Source of the DNA: an uncultured Ruminococcus sp.
GTDB lineage: Bacteria > Bacillota > Clostridia > Oscillospirales > Acutalibacteraceae
Assembly (NCBI GenBank): GCA_900539465.1
Contig: UQCF01000001.1
Coordinates: 254,415 to 318,414, forward strand
Reading direction: 5' to 3'
Length of the DNA stretch: 64,000 nt
Below, piece after piece: positions 1 through 8,163 of this stretch (position 1 is the first letter of the stretch; each line of letters begins with the position of its first letter). The translations under genes and the position numbers were made by a program. The notes below the pieces were generated by a model, which was not told the DNA's origin, did not search any database, and saw nothing but the letters and a program-made list of their open reading frames with translations.

Positions 1-4
1 CGGA

Positions 5-289
5 TTAACGGTTGTTTGCCATGTCAACAACAAGCTGACCGAGGTTGAGCGCCGTCTCGCCCGCCTCGCTTGCCGCGGAGTCCTCTTCATTTTTAACGCC
101 GTTGTCAAACATTCCTACAACGAGGAGCTTAACATCGGGGTTGAGTACAAGAATATCCTCTATAACATAATTCCGGTTTTCAAAGAAATTTTCAAGGCCG
201 TATTTAAGTGCTTTCGGAAGAACCCTGACAAGCTCCGGCATAGCGTCTGTAAGCTGTGCAAGTTCAACTATTTTATCAGGCTTTTCTAT
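5..289 (-). pseudogene. C-terminal remnant of a possible SGNH-type secreted hydrolase
   Basis: The open frame runs from just after a stop at 290-292 to a TAA at 5-7; the first ATG is at 241, but the frame upstream reads sensibly (about 16 more residues) and no ribosome binding site precedes either point. The peptide has a helical stretch followed by a segment of the type 'ILVLNPDVKLLVVGMFD', which recalls the C-terminal half of SGNH/GDSL lipases, where such a strand precedes the catalytic Asp-His region. No catalytic residues can be identified. It is far too short for a complete enzyme, so I read it as a decayed or truncated gene. The family assignment is a weak resemblance only. Confidence 0.4.
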
Positions 290-358
290 TTAATTATTGA
301 TTTTCTTTCACGATATCAAATCCTGAATAAATACCGATAAACTATAAACACCGCTTCA

Positions 359-1615
359 TTAAAGCTGTTCTGCCGCTACGGCGAGCATGAGTTTTATTCT
401 GTTCTCCTGATTAACTTTTGTTGCACCGGGGTCATAGTCAATGCAAACAATATTTGCCTTCGGCTGAACTTCTTTAATGCGTCTGACCATTCCTTTGCCC
501 GATATGTGGTTTGGCAGGCAACCAAAAGGCTGTGTGCATACGATATTTTCATATCCATGCTCGGCAAGTTCAAGCATTTCGGCCGTCAAGAACCAGCCTT
601 CGCCCATTTTGCAGCCGAAGTTTATTACAGGCTCGCACAATGCTCTGACATTGTCATGATACATCGGAGGAGTAAATGTCCCCTCTTCTTCGATTGATTC
701 AATCATAATTTTTTCTATTGTTTTTACAAAAGCTTTTGCAATATCATATGCTTTAAGTTCCAAAATCGAGCCGCCGTAGAGCTTGTAATCCTGCCTTGTG
801 TCCTCAATACAGTAAAGCAAAAATCCCATAAGCCCCGGCACCATAACTTCACAGCCTTGTGAAACCAAAAAATCCTCAAGATTATTATTGGCAAGAGGAG
901 AATACTTAACATAAATCTCACCCACAATGCCAACTTTTATGGCTTTGCGATTTATTCTGGGTATTGCAGCAAACTCTGCAATAATCTGCTTCATATTTTT
1001 TTTGATTGCGGGATTTGTAAGACTTTTTCCGTGTGAAAAATCTTCACTTAATTTATTTACCCACACATCAACAAGTGCCATACTGTCGCCTTTATTCTTT
1101 TCATAAGCTCTCGTCTGATTATTTAGATGCATCAGCAAATCACCGTATGCCACGGCACCCAAAGCTTTTGGTATCATATCAAGGGTAAAATTGAATCCGC
1201 TGCACTTTTCAAGCCCCGCAACATTAAGAGATATAATCGGCACATATCCGTAACCGGCCTTTTTAAATGCCTTTCTCATAAGGTTAAGGTAGTTTGAGGC
1301 TCGGCAGCCGCCTCCCGTCTGAGTGATAAGTGCGGCAACCTTGTGGGTATCATATTTTCCGCTGTCAAGAGCATCGATAAACTGACCGATAACAAGGAGC
1401 GCAGGGTAACAGGTATCGTTATGAACATATTTAAGACCTGCATCTATTACGGCTCTGCCGGAATTTGTAAGATGTTCCATCTTGTAGCCCGCCTGAATAA
1501 AAACATTGCAAAGGAATTTAAAATGAATCGGGAGCATATCGGGCACGAGAATGGTGTGCGTCTTTTTCATCTCCGGGGTAAAGTCAACGCGTTCAATAAT
1601 ATGTTTGTTATCCAT
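359..1615 (-). CDS. 2-hydroxyacyl-CoA dehydratase-related protein (C-terminal part of the activase-fusion family)
   Basis: 418 residues starting at ATG 1615 behind a good AAAGGAG site. It resembles the C-terminal third of the roughly 1400-residue acyl-CoA dehydratase activase-related proteins of Clostridia, with the segment 'ILVPDMLPIHF' near the start and conserved Cys-containing stretches (NDTCYPALL, TGGGCRASN, CTQPFGCLPNH) that could bind an iron-sulfur cluster as in 2-hydroxyacyl-CoA dehydratase subunits. It overlaps the 976-residue activase gene upstream by 8 bp, so the two are translationally coupled; together they equal the length of the single fused protein of other species. The substrate is unknown. 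A cytoplasmic ATP-driven redox role is inferred from the family. Confidence 0.8.
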   Translation of the reverse strand: MDNKHIIERVDFTPEMKKTHTILVPDMLPIHFKFLCNVFIQAGYKMEHLTNSGRAVIDAGLKYVHNDTCYPALLVIGQFIDALDSGKYDTHKVAALITQTGGGCRASNYLNLMRKAFKKAGYGYVPIISLNVAGLEKCSGFNFTLDMIPKALGAVAYGDLLMHLNNQTRAYEKNKGDSMALVDVWVNKLSEDFSHGKSLTNPAIKKNMKQIIAEFAAIPRINRKAIKVGIVGEIYVKYSPLANNNLEDFLVSQGCEVMVPGLMGFLLYCIEDTRQDYKLYGGSILELKAYDIAKAFVKTIEKIMIESIEEEGTFTPPMYHDNVRALCEPVINFGCKMGEGWFLTAEMLELAEHGYENIVCTQPFGCLPNHISGKGMVRRIKEVQPKANIVCIDYDPGATKVNQENRIKLMLAVAAEQL

Positions 1616-4538
1616 TTATATTTGCTCCTTTCTGACTTTTCTTTTGCATTTCAAGAGCAGAGAAAAGACTGCGAAGTCTTATTCTGACCGCTCCGAGGTT
1701 TGTAACCTCGTCAATTTTTATTTGGGTATATATTTTGCCGTGGCTTTCAAGAATCGAGCGAACCTCATCGGTTGTTATGGCGTCAACGCCGCAGCCGAAC
1801 GAAACCATCTGAACAAGATTCATATTCGGCTTATCGGTAATATAGGCCGCCGCACTGTAAAGTCTGGCATGATATGTCCACTGATTCAATACATTAACCT
1901 TGAATTTATCTACAAGATGACATATCGAATCCTCACTGATAACGGCGGCTCCGCAATCGCAAACAAGTTCATCAATACCGTGGCTGATTTCCTGATCAAG
2001 ATGGTAGGGTCTGCCGCAAAGTACGATGATAGGTATATGCTCTTTTTCGGCCTCAATTCTGAATTCTTCGCCTTTTTTGCGGATTTTTTCAAGATACTCG
2101 TTATAGCCCGTATACGCTTTGTCAACAGCCTTAAGAAATTCTCCTTTTTTAATATCAGGAAAATATGAAAGCATTGTTTTATAAAACTTCTTTTCAAATG
2201 CTTTTCTGTCGTGAGGTCCTATGTAATCATAAATGAAGTTGACATTTCTAAGCTTCGGAGAGTTGGCGTTGATAACCTCCGGGTAATACGCAACAACCGG
2301 GCAATTGTAGAAATTATCACCTTTGCCCTCGTTCATATTGTAACTCATACAGGGGTAAAAGATATTTTTAATTCCTCTTTCAACAAGCTCATCAATATGA
2401 CCGTGAACAAGCTTTGCCGGGTAGCAAACGGTATCTGACGGGATGGTTTCCTGCCCTTTAAAATAAAGTTTTCTATTTGAGCGAATATCCGAAACAACTT
2501 CAAATCCCAATGAGGTAAAGAACGGATGCCAGAAAGGAAGCATCTCATACATGTTCAAAGCCATAGGTATGCCGATTTTGCCCCGGTGACCGGGAACAGG
2601 CTTGTAAGAATCAAGAAGCGACCTCTTATAAGCAAAAATATTCAGCTTTTTTGTGCCTTTGCTTTTGCCTGTCGGTTTATCACACTTATTGCCTGCAATA
2701 AATTTTCTGCCCGAATCAAAGCTGTTAATCGTCAGTTTGCAATGATTTGTGCAGCCGTTACAGGTGAGTGCAGATGTTTCGTGTTTAAATGATTTTAACT
2801 GCTCGGCAGTAAGGGTTCCGGATTTGCCGTCGGACTGCCTTTTAGCATACAAAGCCGCACCGTAAGCACCCATCAAGCCTGCAAGATCCGGTCGAATAAC
2901 ATCTCTGCCGATTTCTTTTTCAAAGGCTCGCAAAACTGCGTCATTCAGAAAAGTACCGCCCTGAACAACGATGTTTTTGCCAAGCTCATCAGCAGATGCA
3001 GTACGAATAACCTTATAAAGTGCATTCTTAACTATACTGATTGAAAGACCGGCTGAAATATTGGCGACACTTGCTCCCTCTTTTTGAGCCTGCTTTACCG
3101 ATGAATTCATAAACACCGTACATCTTGAACCCAAATCAACAGGCTTGTCTGCATAAAGACCCTCTTTTGTAAAATCGGCAACACTGTAACCGAGCGTCTC
3201 TGCAAAAGTCTGTAAAAAAGAACCGCAGCCTGAAGAACACGCCTCATTCAGAAAAATATTGTCGATTGTTCCGTTCCTGATTTTAAAGCATTTAATATCC
3301 TGACCGCCGATATCAATAATAAAATCAACATCGGTCATAAATTTCGATGCTGCCGTATAATGAGCTATTGTTTCGACGATTCCATGGTCAACATTAAATG
3401 CGTTAAGAATCATATCTTCGCCATAGCCCGTAGCGGCAGAACCTAAAATATTTATATTTGGGCACTTGCTGTATACATTCTCTAAAAAGCCTTTGAGCAT
3501 CTCGACAGGTGCACCCTTATTGCTGCTGTATTCGGAATATACTACATTTTCGTCCTCGTCAATTACAACAGCCTTAAGCGTTGTTGAACCCGAATCTATT
3601 CCTATATACGCATTCATTCCATCGGTAAGTGCGGCCGTTCCGACTTTTGCCTTTGCATGACGGGCAGAGAAATCATTATATTCCTGCTCATTATTAAAAA
3701 GCGGCAGACAGCTTCTGTATTCCTCGTCATTATGCTCGGTTTCAACAGCTTTTATAATTTGAGCAAGTGTTTTTTCTTCGTTCCCATTAGATATTGCCGC
3801 ACCGTAAGAAACAAAATAGAGTGAATTTTCGGGGCAGACGCCTTCTGATTTCAGCACCTTATCAAAACACTTTCTAAGTTCCGAAAAATAAGTGAGCGGG
3901 CCGCCGAGATAGAGGACATTGCCCTCAATTTTTCGCCCCTGAGCAAGACCGGCAACAGTCTGATTAACAACAGCATAAAGAATACTCATTGCAATATCGT
4001 TTTTCTGCGCCCCCTGATTAAGAAGCGGCTGAATATCACTCTTTGCGAATACACCGCAGCGTGATGCAATTGTATAATTCTTTTCTGCTTTTGAAGCCAG
4101 TTCATTAAGCTCTGCAGGCGAAATATTCAGAAGCGTCGCCATTTGGTCAATAAACGCACCCGTACCGCCCGCACACGAGCCGTTCATTCTCACCTCAAGA
4201 CCGTCTGTCAAATAAAGAATTTTTGCATCTTCACCGCCCAGTTCAATAACAACATCCGTACCCGGAACAAGAGTGTTAACGGCAAGCCTTGTGGCATATA
4301 CCTCCTGCACAAAAGAAATGCCTGTTTTTTCTGCAATTCCCATGCCTGCCGAGCCTGAAATCGTGCAGGCAATGCGCTCCTCCTGTGAGCAATACTCACT
4401 AACATTTTCTAATGTTTCATGCAGCTTTTCGTTTATTTTTGAAAAATGACGTGAATAATTCTTGCAAATTATTTCACCGTCATCATTTAACAAAACATAT
4501 TTTAATGTAGTTGAACCAATATCAATTCCTAACCTCAT
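1608..4538 (-). CDS. acyl-CoA dehydratase activase (two BcrAD/BadFG ATPase domains plus DUF2229)
   Basis: 976 residues from ATG 4538 behind GGAGGG. Two actin-like BcrAD/BadFG/HgdC ATPase domains are visible: the first begins 'RLGIDIGSTTLKYV' with 'GGEDAKI' and 'CAGGTGAF'; the second begins at about residue 310 with 'YIGIDSGSTTLKAV', then 'IGGQDIKCFKI' and 'CSSGCGSF'. In known activases the equivalent Cys residues bind a bridging 4Fe-4S cluster in the dimer. A Cys cluster (CNGCTNHC) near residue 595 and a DUF2229-like part follow. Members of this family use ATP to inject an electron into 2-hydroxyacyl-CoA dehydratases; the double-domain form is common in Clostridia and its true partner is not established. 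The C-terminal part is encoded by the next gene. Confidence 0.85.
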   Translation of the reverse strand: MRLGIDIGSTTLKYVLLNDDGEIICKNYSRHFSKINEKLHETLENVSEYCSQEERIACTISGSAGMGIAEKTGISFVQEVYATRLAVNTLVPGTDVVIELGGEDAKILYLTDGLEVRMNGSCAGGTGAFIDQMATLLNISPAELNELASKAEKNYTIASRCGVFAKSDIQPLLNQGAQKNDIAMSILYAVVNQTVAGLAQGRKIEGNVLYLGGPLTYFSELRKCFDKVLKSEGVCPENSLYFVSYGAAISNGNEEKTLAQIIKAVETEHNDEEYRSCLPLFNNEQEYNDFSARHAKAKVGTAALTDGMNAYIGIDSGSTTLKAVVIDEDENVVYSEYSSNKGAPVEMLKGFLENVYSKCPNINILGSAATGYGEDMILNAFNVDHGIVETIAHYTAASKFMTDVDFIIDIGGQDIKCFKIRNGTIDNIFLNEACSSGCGSFLQTFAETLGYSVADFTKEGLYADKPVDLGSRCTVFMNSSVKQAQKEGASVANISAGLSISIVKNALYKVIRTASADELGKNIVVQGGTFLNDAVLRAFEKEIGRDVIRPDLAGLMGAYGAALYAKRQSDGKSGTLTAEQLKSFKHETSALTCNGCTNHCKLTINSFDSGRKFIAGNKCDKPTGKSKGTKKLNIFAYKRSLLDSYKPVPGHRGKIGIPMALNMYEMLPFWHPFFTSLGFEVVSDIRSNRKLYFKGQETIPSDTVCYPAKLVHGHIDELVERGIKNIFYPCMSYNMNEGKGDNFYNCPVVAYYPEVINANSPKLRNVNFIYDYIGPHDRKAFEKKFYKTMLSYFPDIKKGEFLKAVDKAYTGYNEYLEKIRKKGEEFRIEAEKEHIPIIVLCGRPYHLDQEISHGIDELVCDCGAAVISEDSICHLVDKFKVNVLNQWTYHARLYSAAAYITDKPNMNLVQMVSFGCGVDAITTDEVRSILESHGKIYTQIKIDEVTNLGAVRIRLRSLFSALEMQKKSQKGANING

Positions 4539-5040
4539 TGGGATAACCCTCCATAAAAAGACTTTTTTTATTCTAACATATATACTTTAAGAAACAAAAA
4601 ACAACATTGTTTTTGTGTTTCAGAAGCAATGTCATTATGATAAAAATGTATAAAAGTCACGACATATTTTAAAATATGTCGTGACGCGTTTAATAATATA
4701 ACGATTATCTGTGCCATCGGAAAAGCTTTTTGAAAAACACGGTCTGTTATTCGTTTCTGCCGTTTTCAAAATTTTCATTACCGAGTGCAGCTACAAACAT
4801 ATGCATATAAAAAATTCTAAATTGTATATGTTGGCATTTCAGCTTTAAAGCACAGGCAGTCATTGACACAAACGGCAGCAGATTGTTCCGGTTGTGTCAA
4901 CAAAGGTAACCGAATGTCACAACCGAGAAAATTACACAGCTGATATACGACAATGCGTTTCAATCGAATATCTTACAGAGCCGAAATCGGCATAACAAAA
5001 AAAGAGCAGACACAAAGTCTGTTCGGTACATAAAAAATAA
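4539..5040. other. 500-bp intergenic stretch without a recognisable gene
   Basis: No open frame with a ribosome binding site or a recognisable protein was seen on either strand. The stretch contains a perfect 30-bp palindrome at 4656-4685 and a 9-bp inverted repeat (TTGACACAA at 4863-4871 and TTGTGTCAA at 4892-4900). The part next to 4538 should hold the promoter of the activase operon; TAGAAT with TTGTTT 16 bp upstream is the best candidate but weak. The rest may be decayed coding sequence. Confidence 0.5.
4656..4685. repeat. perfect 30-bp palindrome
   Basis: GTCACGACATATTTT is followed directly by its exact reverse complement. As RNA it would give an 11-bp stem with an AT-only loop. On the minus strand it is followed by a T-rich stretch (TTTTATACATTTTTA), so it may be an orphan intrinsic terminator, but no minus-strand gene lies just upstream of it. 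Confidence 0.7.
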
Positions 5041-5042
5041 GA

Positions 5043-5089
5043 TAAAAAAATCGAGTATTCATAAAGTCAAATCCTTTATGAATACTCGA
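5043..5089 (-). terminator. intrinsic terminator of tRNA-Leu
   Basis: A perfect 16-bp inverted repeat (5051-5066 and 5074-5089) with a 7-nt loop begins right after the encoded CCA of the tRNA. On the minus strand it is followed by seven T residues, the layout of a Rho-independent terminator. Confidence 0.9.
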
Positions 5090-5173
5090 TGGTGCGAGAG
5101 ACGGGACTTGAACCCGTACGGGATTACCACACGCCCCTCAAACGTGCGCGTCTGCCGATTCCGCCACTCTCGC
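5090..5173 (-). tRNA. tRNA-Leu (GAG anticodon)
   Basis: 84 nt including an encoded CCA. The 7-bp acceptor stem (GCGAGAG with CTCTCGC), the D-arm typical of leucine tRNAs (GGCGGAATCGGCAGACGC), an anticodon loop TTGAGGG giving anticodon GAG, a long variable arm and the TTCAAGTCC T-arm are all visible. It is flanked by its own consensus promoter and terminator, so it is a single-gene unit. Confidence 0.95.
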
Positions 5174-5205
5174 GTTTCGTTGTTATCTCGCTGACAACAT
5201 ATGAG

Positions 5206-5234
5206 ATTATATCAGACTATATCCCGTTTGTCAA
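5206..5234 (-). promoter_or_regulatory. sigma-A promoter of tRNA-Leu
   Basis: Minus strand TTGACA (5229-5234), 17-bp spacer, TATAAT (5206-5211): a perfect match to the vegetative consensus, 33 bp upstream of the mature tRNA 5' end. Confidence 0.9.
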
Positions 5235-5266
5235 CACTTTTTCAAAAAATTTTTATTGATTTTTTT

Positions 5267-5303
5267 AAGCTCCTTGTTCCATGATTTTCAGAGCAAGGAG
5301 CTT
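5267..5303 (-). terminator. hairpin downstream of potD
   Basis: AAGCTCCTTG (5267-5276) and CAAGGAGCTT (5294-5303) form a perfect 10-bp stem just past the potD stop. The U-tract on the minus strand is not immediate (A-rich first, T-run about 14 nt later), so terminator function is likely but not certain. Confidence 0.5.
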
Positions 5304-5309
5304 ATTAAA

Positions 5310-6506
5310 TCAATCGTAATATGAGGCTCTTTTTCTCTTTTTTATTGCCGCAAATACAACTGCCGCAACTACTATTACCGCAAACGAAATCAAACCGATA
5401 TATATGCTTGTGTTTTCGTTGCCGTCTATCTTTAGGTTATCCCACAAAGCGGTCATTGTGAGCTGAGTATCATAATCAAGATTATGGAAATACTCGGTTT
5501 TCGGCTCATGCTCTGCATCGGGATACAAAATCTGGCTGTCTCTCAAAGAATAATCTTCGTTTTCATAAACAGCCTTGTTCGGCGTTGCATAGTAAAGATA
5601 CTCTGCGTTTTCGAGTGCAACATCTTCTCTGAGCAAAAAGTTTATATACAGCTCCGCAGCCTCTTTGTTTTGAGAGGACGACGGAATGCAGATTGAATCT
5701 ACAAAAATGTTTGTACCCTCTTTGGGATAAAAGAATGCCAAATCCTCGTTATTATCATACATCGTGAGGAAGTCGCCGGCATAATAAGGCGCTATTGCGG
5801 CCTCGCCGCTTTCCATCTTATTAAAGACCTCGTCCATAACATACGACTGCACAAGCGGCTTTTCTTCTTTGAGAAGCTCAAAGGCTTTGTCCCAATCGTC
5901 GGGGTCGGTGGTGTTGAGGTCAATGCCGAGCATCCACTGCGCTATGGCAAAGGCGTCCCTCGGGTTATTGAAGTTAAGGATTTGCCCCGAATATTTTTCA
6001 TCCCACATGAGCGCCCAGCTGTCCGGCTCTCCCTCAACCATTTTGGTGTTATATATAACGCCGACCATGCCAACGTTATACGGTACGGAATATTCATCAT
6101 TCGGGTCAAAATACAAGCCCTTATACTTATCCATAATATTGGAATAGTTAGGAATATTGCCGAAATCAATCTTCTGAACCAAGCCCTCTTCTATAAGCCT
6201 TGCAATCATATAATCGGAGGGGATTACTATATCGTAATTTGCACCGCCGCTTTTAAGCTTATTATACATATTCTCGTTGGAGTCAAAGGTTGTATAATTA
6301 ACTTTTATGCCCGTTTCTTTTTCAAACAGTGCGTTTACATCCATAGTGTCGTCCGAGCCGTCGGCGATATATTCGCCCCAGTTATAGACGTTTATTTCTG
6401 TGCCTTTAAGGTGGCTGTAATCTTTTTTGGCATTTGCCGCAAAGGCGGGCGATACGCACAAAGCCATAAGAAGGAGAGATGTTATAAGTGCCGAAATTTT
6501 TTTCAT
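5310..6506 (-). CDS. potD: spermidine/putrescine ABC transporter substrate-binding protein with C-terminal membrane anchor
   Basis: 398 residues. An N-terminal signal peptide (MKKISALITSLLLMALC... ending near AFA|ANA) is followed by the PotD/PotF-type periplasmic binding fold, recognisable from 'INVYNWGEYIADG', 'GANYDIVIPSDYMI' and 'VPYNVGMVGVIYN'. It binds polyamines outside the cell and delivers them to PotBC. There is no lipobox Cys; instead the last 35 residues hold a hydrophobic helix (IGLISFAVIVVAAVVFAAI) followed by KKRKR, which should anchor the protein in the membrane by its C-terminus. That is unlike the usual lipoprotein form in Gram-positives. Its start overlaps the potC stop by 4 bp; it is the last gene of potABCD. 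Confidence 0.92.
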   Translation of the reverse strand: MKKISALITSLLLMALCVSPAFAANAKKDYSHLKGTEINVYNWGEYIADGSDDTMDVNALFEKETGIKVNYTTFDSNENMYNKLKSGGANYDIVIPSDYMIARLIEEGLVQKIDFGNIPNYSNIMDKYKGLYFDPNDEYSVPYNVGMVGVIYNTKMVEGEPDSWALMWDEKYSGQILNFNNPRDAFAIAQWMLGIDLNTTDPDDWDKAFELLKEEKPLVQSYVMDEVFNKMESGEAAIAPYYAGDFLTMYDNNEDLAFFYPKEGTNIFVDSICIPSSSQNKEAAELYINFLLREDVALENAEYLYYATPNKAVYENEDYSLRDSQILYPDAEHEPKTEYFHNLDYDTQLTMTALWDNLKIDGNENTSIYIGLISFAVIVVAAVVFAAIKKRKRASYYD

Positions 6507-7330
6507 CTTTCGCCCTCCCCTGCTTTTTTGCCCTTTTGTCTTACTCCCTTAACGTCATAGAGATTAACTATTATGAGCATCACGAGAATAATAACAAATA
6601 TTATGGTTGAGAGCGCATACATATCGGGTGTTACGCGCTTTTTGGTCATGGAATATATGCGTATGGGCAAAGTTTGGAATTTGGGTCCGCTGACAAAATA
6701 GCTGATTATGAAATCGTCAAGCGAAAGTGTGAATGCCATTATAAAGCCCGAGACAATGCCCGGTCTGATTGCAGGCAAAACAACTTTTCTTATTGCTTTG
6801 CCGGGCGTACAGCCGAGGTCCTGCGCGGCTTCGGCAAGGTTTGGATCTGTTTGTTTAAGCTTTGGCAATATGTTTAAAATAACATATGGCAAGCTGAACG
6901 TAACATGCGCAATGAATAAGGTCCAAAAGCCGAGAACTCCGTTTATTTTAAGAATTGTGCCGATGAAAACGAACAAAAGCATCATCGAGACGCCTGTGAC
7001 GATTTCGGGGTTCATCATCGGAATATCGGTTATACTCATGACCGCCGAACGGCGCCAGCCCTTTTTCATTTTATCTATACCGAGTGCCGCAAGGGTGCCG
7101 ATTACGGTTGATGCGACAGAAGACGCGATTGCAAGTATAATCGTGTTGTAGCAGGCGGTCAGGGTTGCCTTGTCTTTAAAGAGCTCGGCATACCATTTGA
7201 GTGAAAGACCAGCCATTACGCCGGTGCTGTTTGAGGTATTGAACGAATATACGCAGATAACCAATATCGGCATATATAAAAACGCAAACACCAGAAAAAT
7301 ATAGATTTTTGAAAGAGGTTTAGTTTTCAT
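6503..7330 (-). CDS. potC: spermidine/putrescine ABC transporter permease PotC
   Basis: 275 residues, of normal PotC length, with six predicted membrane helices, the first near residues 9-30. The EAA-type loop that contacts the ATPase is visible as 'EAAQDLGCTPGKAIRKVVLPAI' in shortened form around residues 168-185. It forms the channel with PotB for import of spermidine or putrescine. Its gene overlaps potB upstream and potD downstream by 4 bp each (ATGA), so translation of the four genes is coupled. Confidence in the polyamine family is high; exact substrate preference cannot be read. Confidence 0.92.
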   Translation of the reverse strand: MKTKPLSKIYIFLVFAFLYMPILVICVYSFNTSNSTGVMAGLSLKWYAELFKDKATLTACYNTIILAIASSVASTVIGTLAALGIDKMKKGWRRSAVMSITDIPMMNPEIVTGVSMMLLFVFIGTILKINGVLGFWTLFIAHVTFSLPYVILNILPKLKQTDPNLAEAAQDLGCTPGKAIRKVVLPAIRPGIVSGFIMAFTLSLDDFIISYFVSGPKFQTLPIRIYSMTKKRVTPDMYALSTIIFVIILVMLIIVNLYDVKGVRQKGKKAGEGER

Positions 7331-8160
7331 AATACCATACCTCCCCCTGCATCTTCTGTGCTGCTGAACTTATTCATAAATGCCATGCAGATAAGAATAA
7401 GAACCATAAGCACAAGTGAAAGTGCCGCGCCGAAATTGAAGTTGTTTGAAACCTGGAACTGCATCTCGATAACGTCGCCGATAAGAGCGAATGTGCCGCC
7501 GCCGAGCTTTTGAGAAATATAGAATGTGCTGACAGACGGAACAAAAACCATGGTTATGCCGGATACAATACCCGAAACAGAGCAAGGGAATACAACCTTT
7601 GAGAACACATGGATCTTGCCTGCGCCGAGATCCTGTGCGGCTTCTACAAGGCTTTTATCAAGCTTTGTGAGCACCGTGTATATCGGCAAAATCATATAGG
7701 GCAAAAAGTTATAGACCATTCCCAATATGACCGCACCGGGGGTGTTTATCATTTTAAGGGGCCCTACGCCTATATATGCCAAAAGGCGGTTTATAAGTCC
7801 CGAATCTTCGAGTATATTCATCCACGCATATGTGCGGATAAGAAAGTTCATCCACATCGGTATCATGACAAGCATTATCATAGTGGTCTGTGCCTTTAGC
7901 TTTGACTGTGAAATGATGTAGGCAATAGGATAAGCTATGACAAGGCATATGAGAGTTGCGATAATGCCATACCACAAAGAACGAAAAAATGTTGTGGTGT
8001 AATCGCTCAAACGGTAAACATTTTCGAATGTGAAGTCGCCGTTTACATCTGTGAATGAATAATAAGCGACCATGATAAGCGGAACAACAATAAAAATTGC
8101 CGACCAGACAATGTGCGGAGACGCACACAGTTTTAATTTAAGGCTTTGCTTTTTATTCAT
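7327..8160 (-). CDS. potB: spermidine/putrescine ABC transporter permease PotB
   Basis: 277 residues with six hydrophobic helices and the permease loop 'LVEAAQDLGAGKIHVFSKVV' about two thirds along, which couples to PotA. Sequence such as 'MMIPMWMNFLIRTYAWMNIL' is typical of PotB. It pairs with PotC in the inner membrane. The start lies 3 bp after the potA stop and the end overlaps potC by 4 bp. No oddities. Confidence 0.92.
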   Translation of the reverse strand: MNKKQSLKLKLCASPHIVWSAIFIVVPLIMVAYYSFTDVNGDFTFENVYRLSDYTTTFFRSLWYGIIATLICLVIAYPIAYIISQSKLKAQTTMIMLVMIPMWMNFLIRTYAWMNILEDSGLINRLLAYIGVGPLKMINTPGAVILGMVYNFLPYMILPIYTVLTKLDKSLVEAAQDLGAGKIHVFSKVVFPCSVSGIVSGITMVFVPSVSTFYISQKLGGGTFALIGDVIEMQFQVSNNFNFGAALSLVLMVLILICMAFMNKFSSTEDAGGGMVL

Positions 8161-8163
8161 TTC

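Noticed and set aside
4863..4900. TTGACACAA/TTGTGTCAA inverted repeat as a promoter or operator
   Set aside because: No -10 box at suitable distance and no gene nearby; noted only as part of the gene-free stretch.
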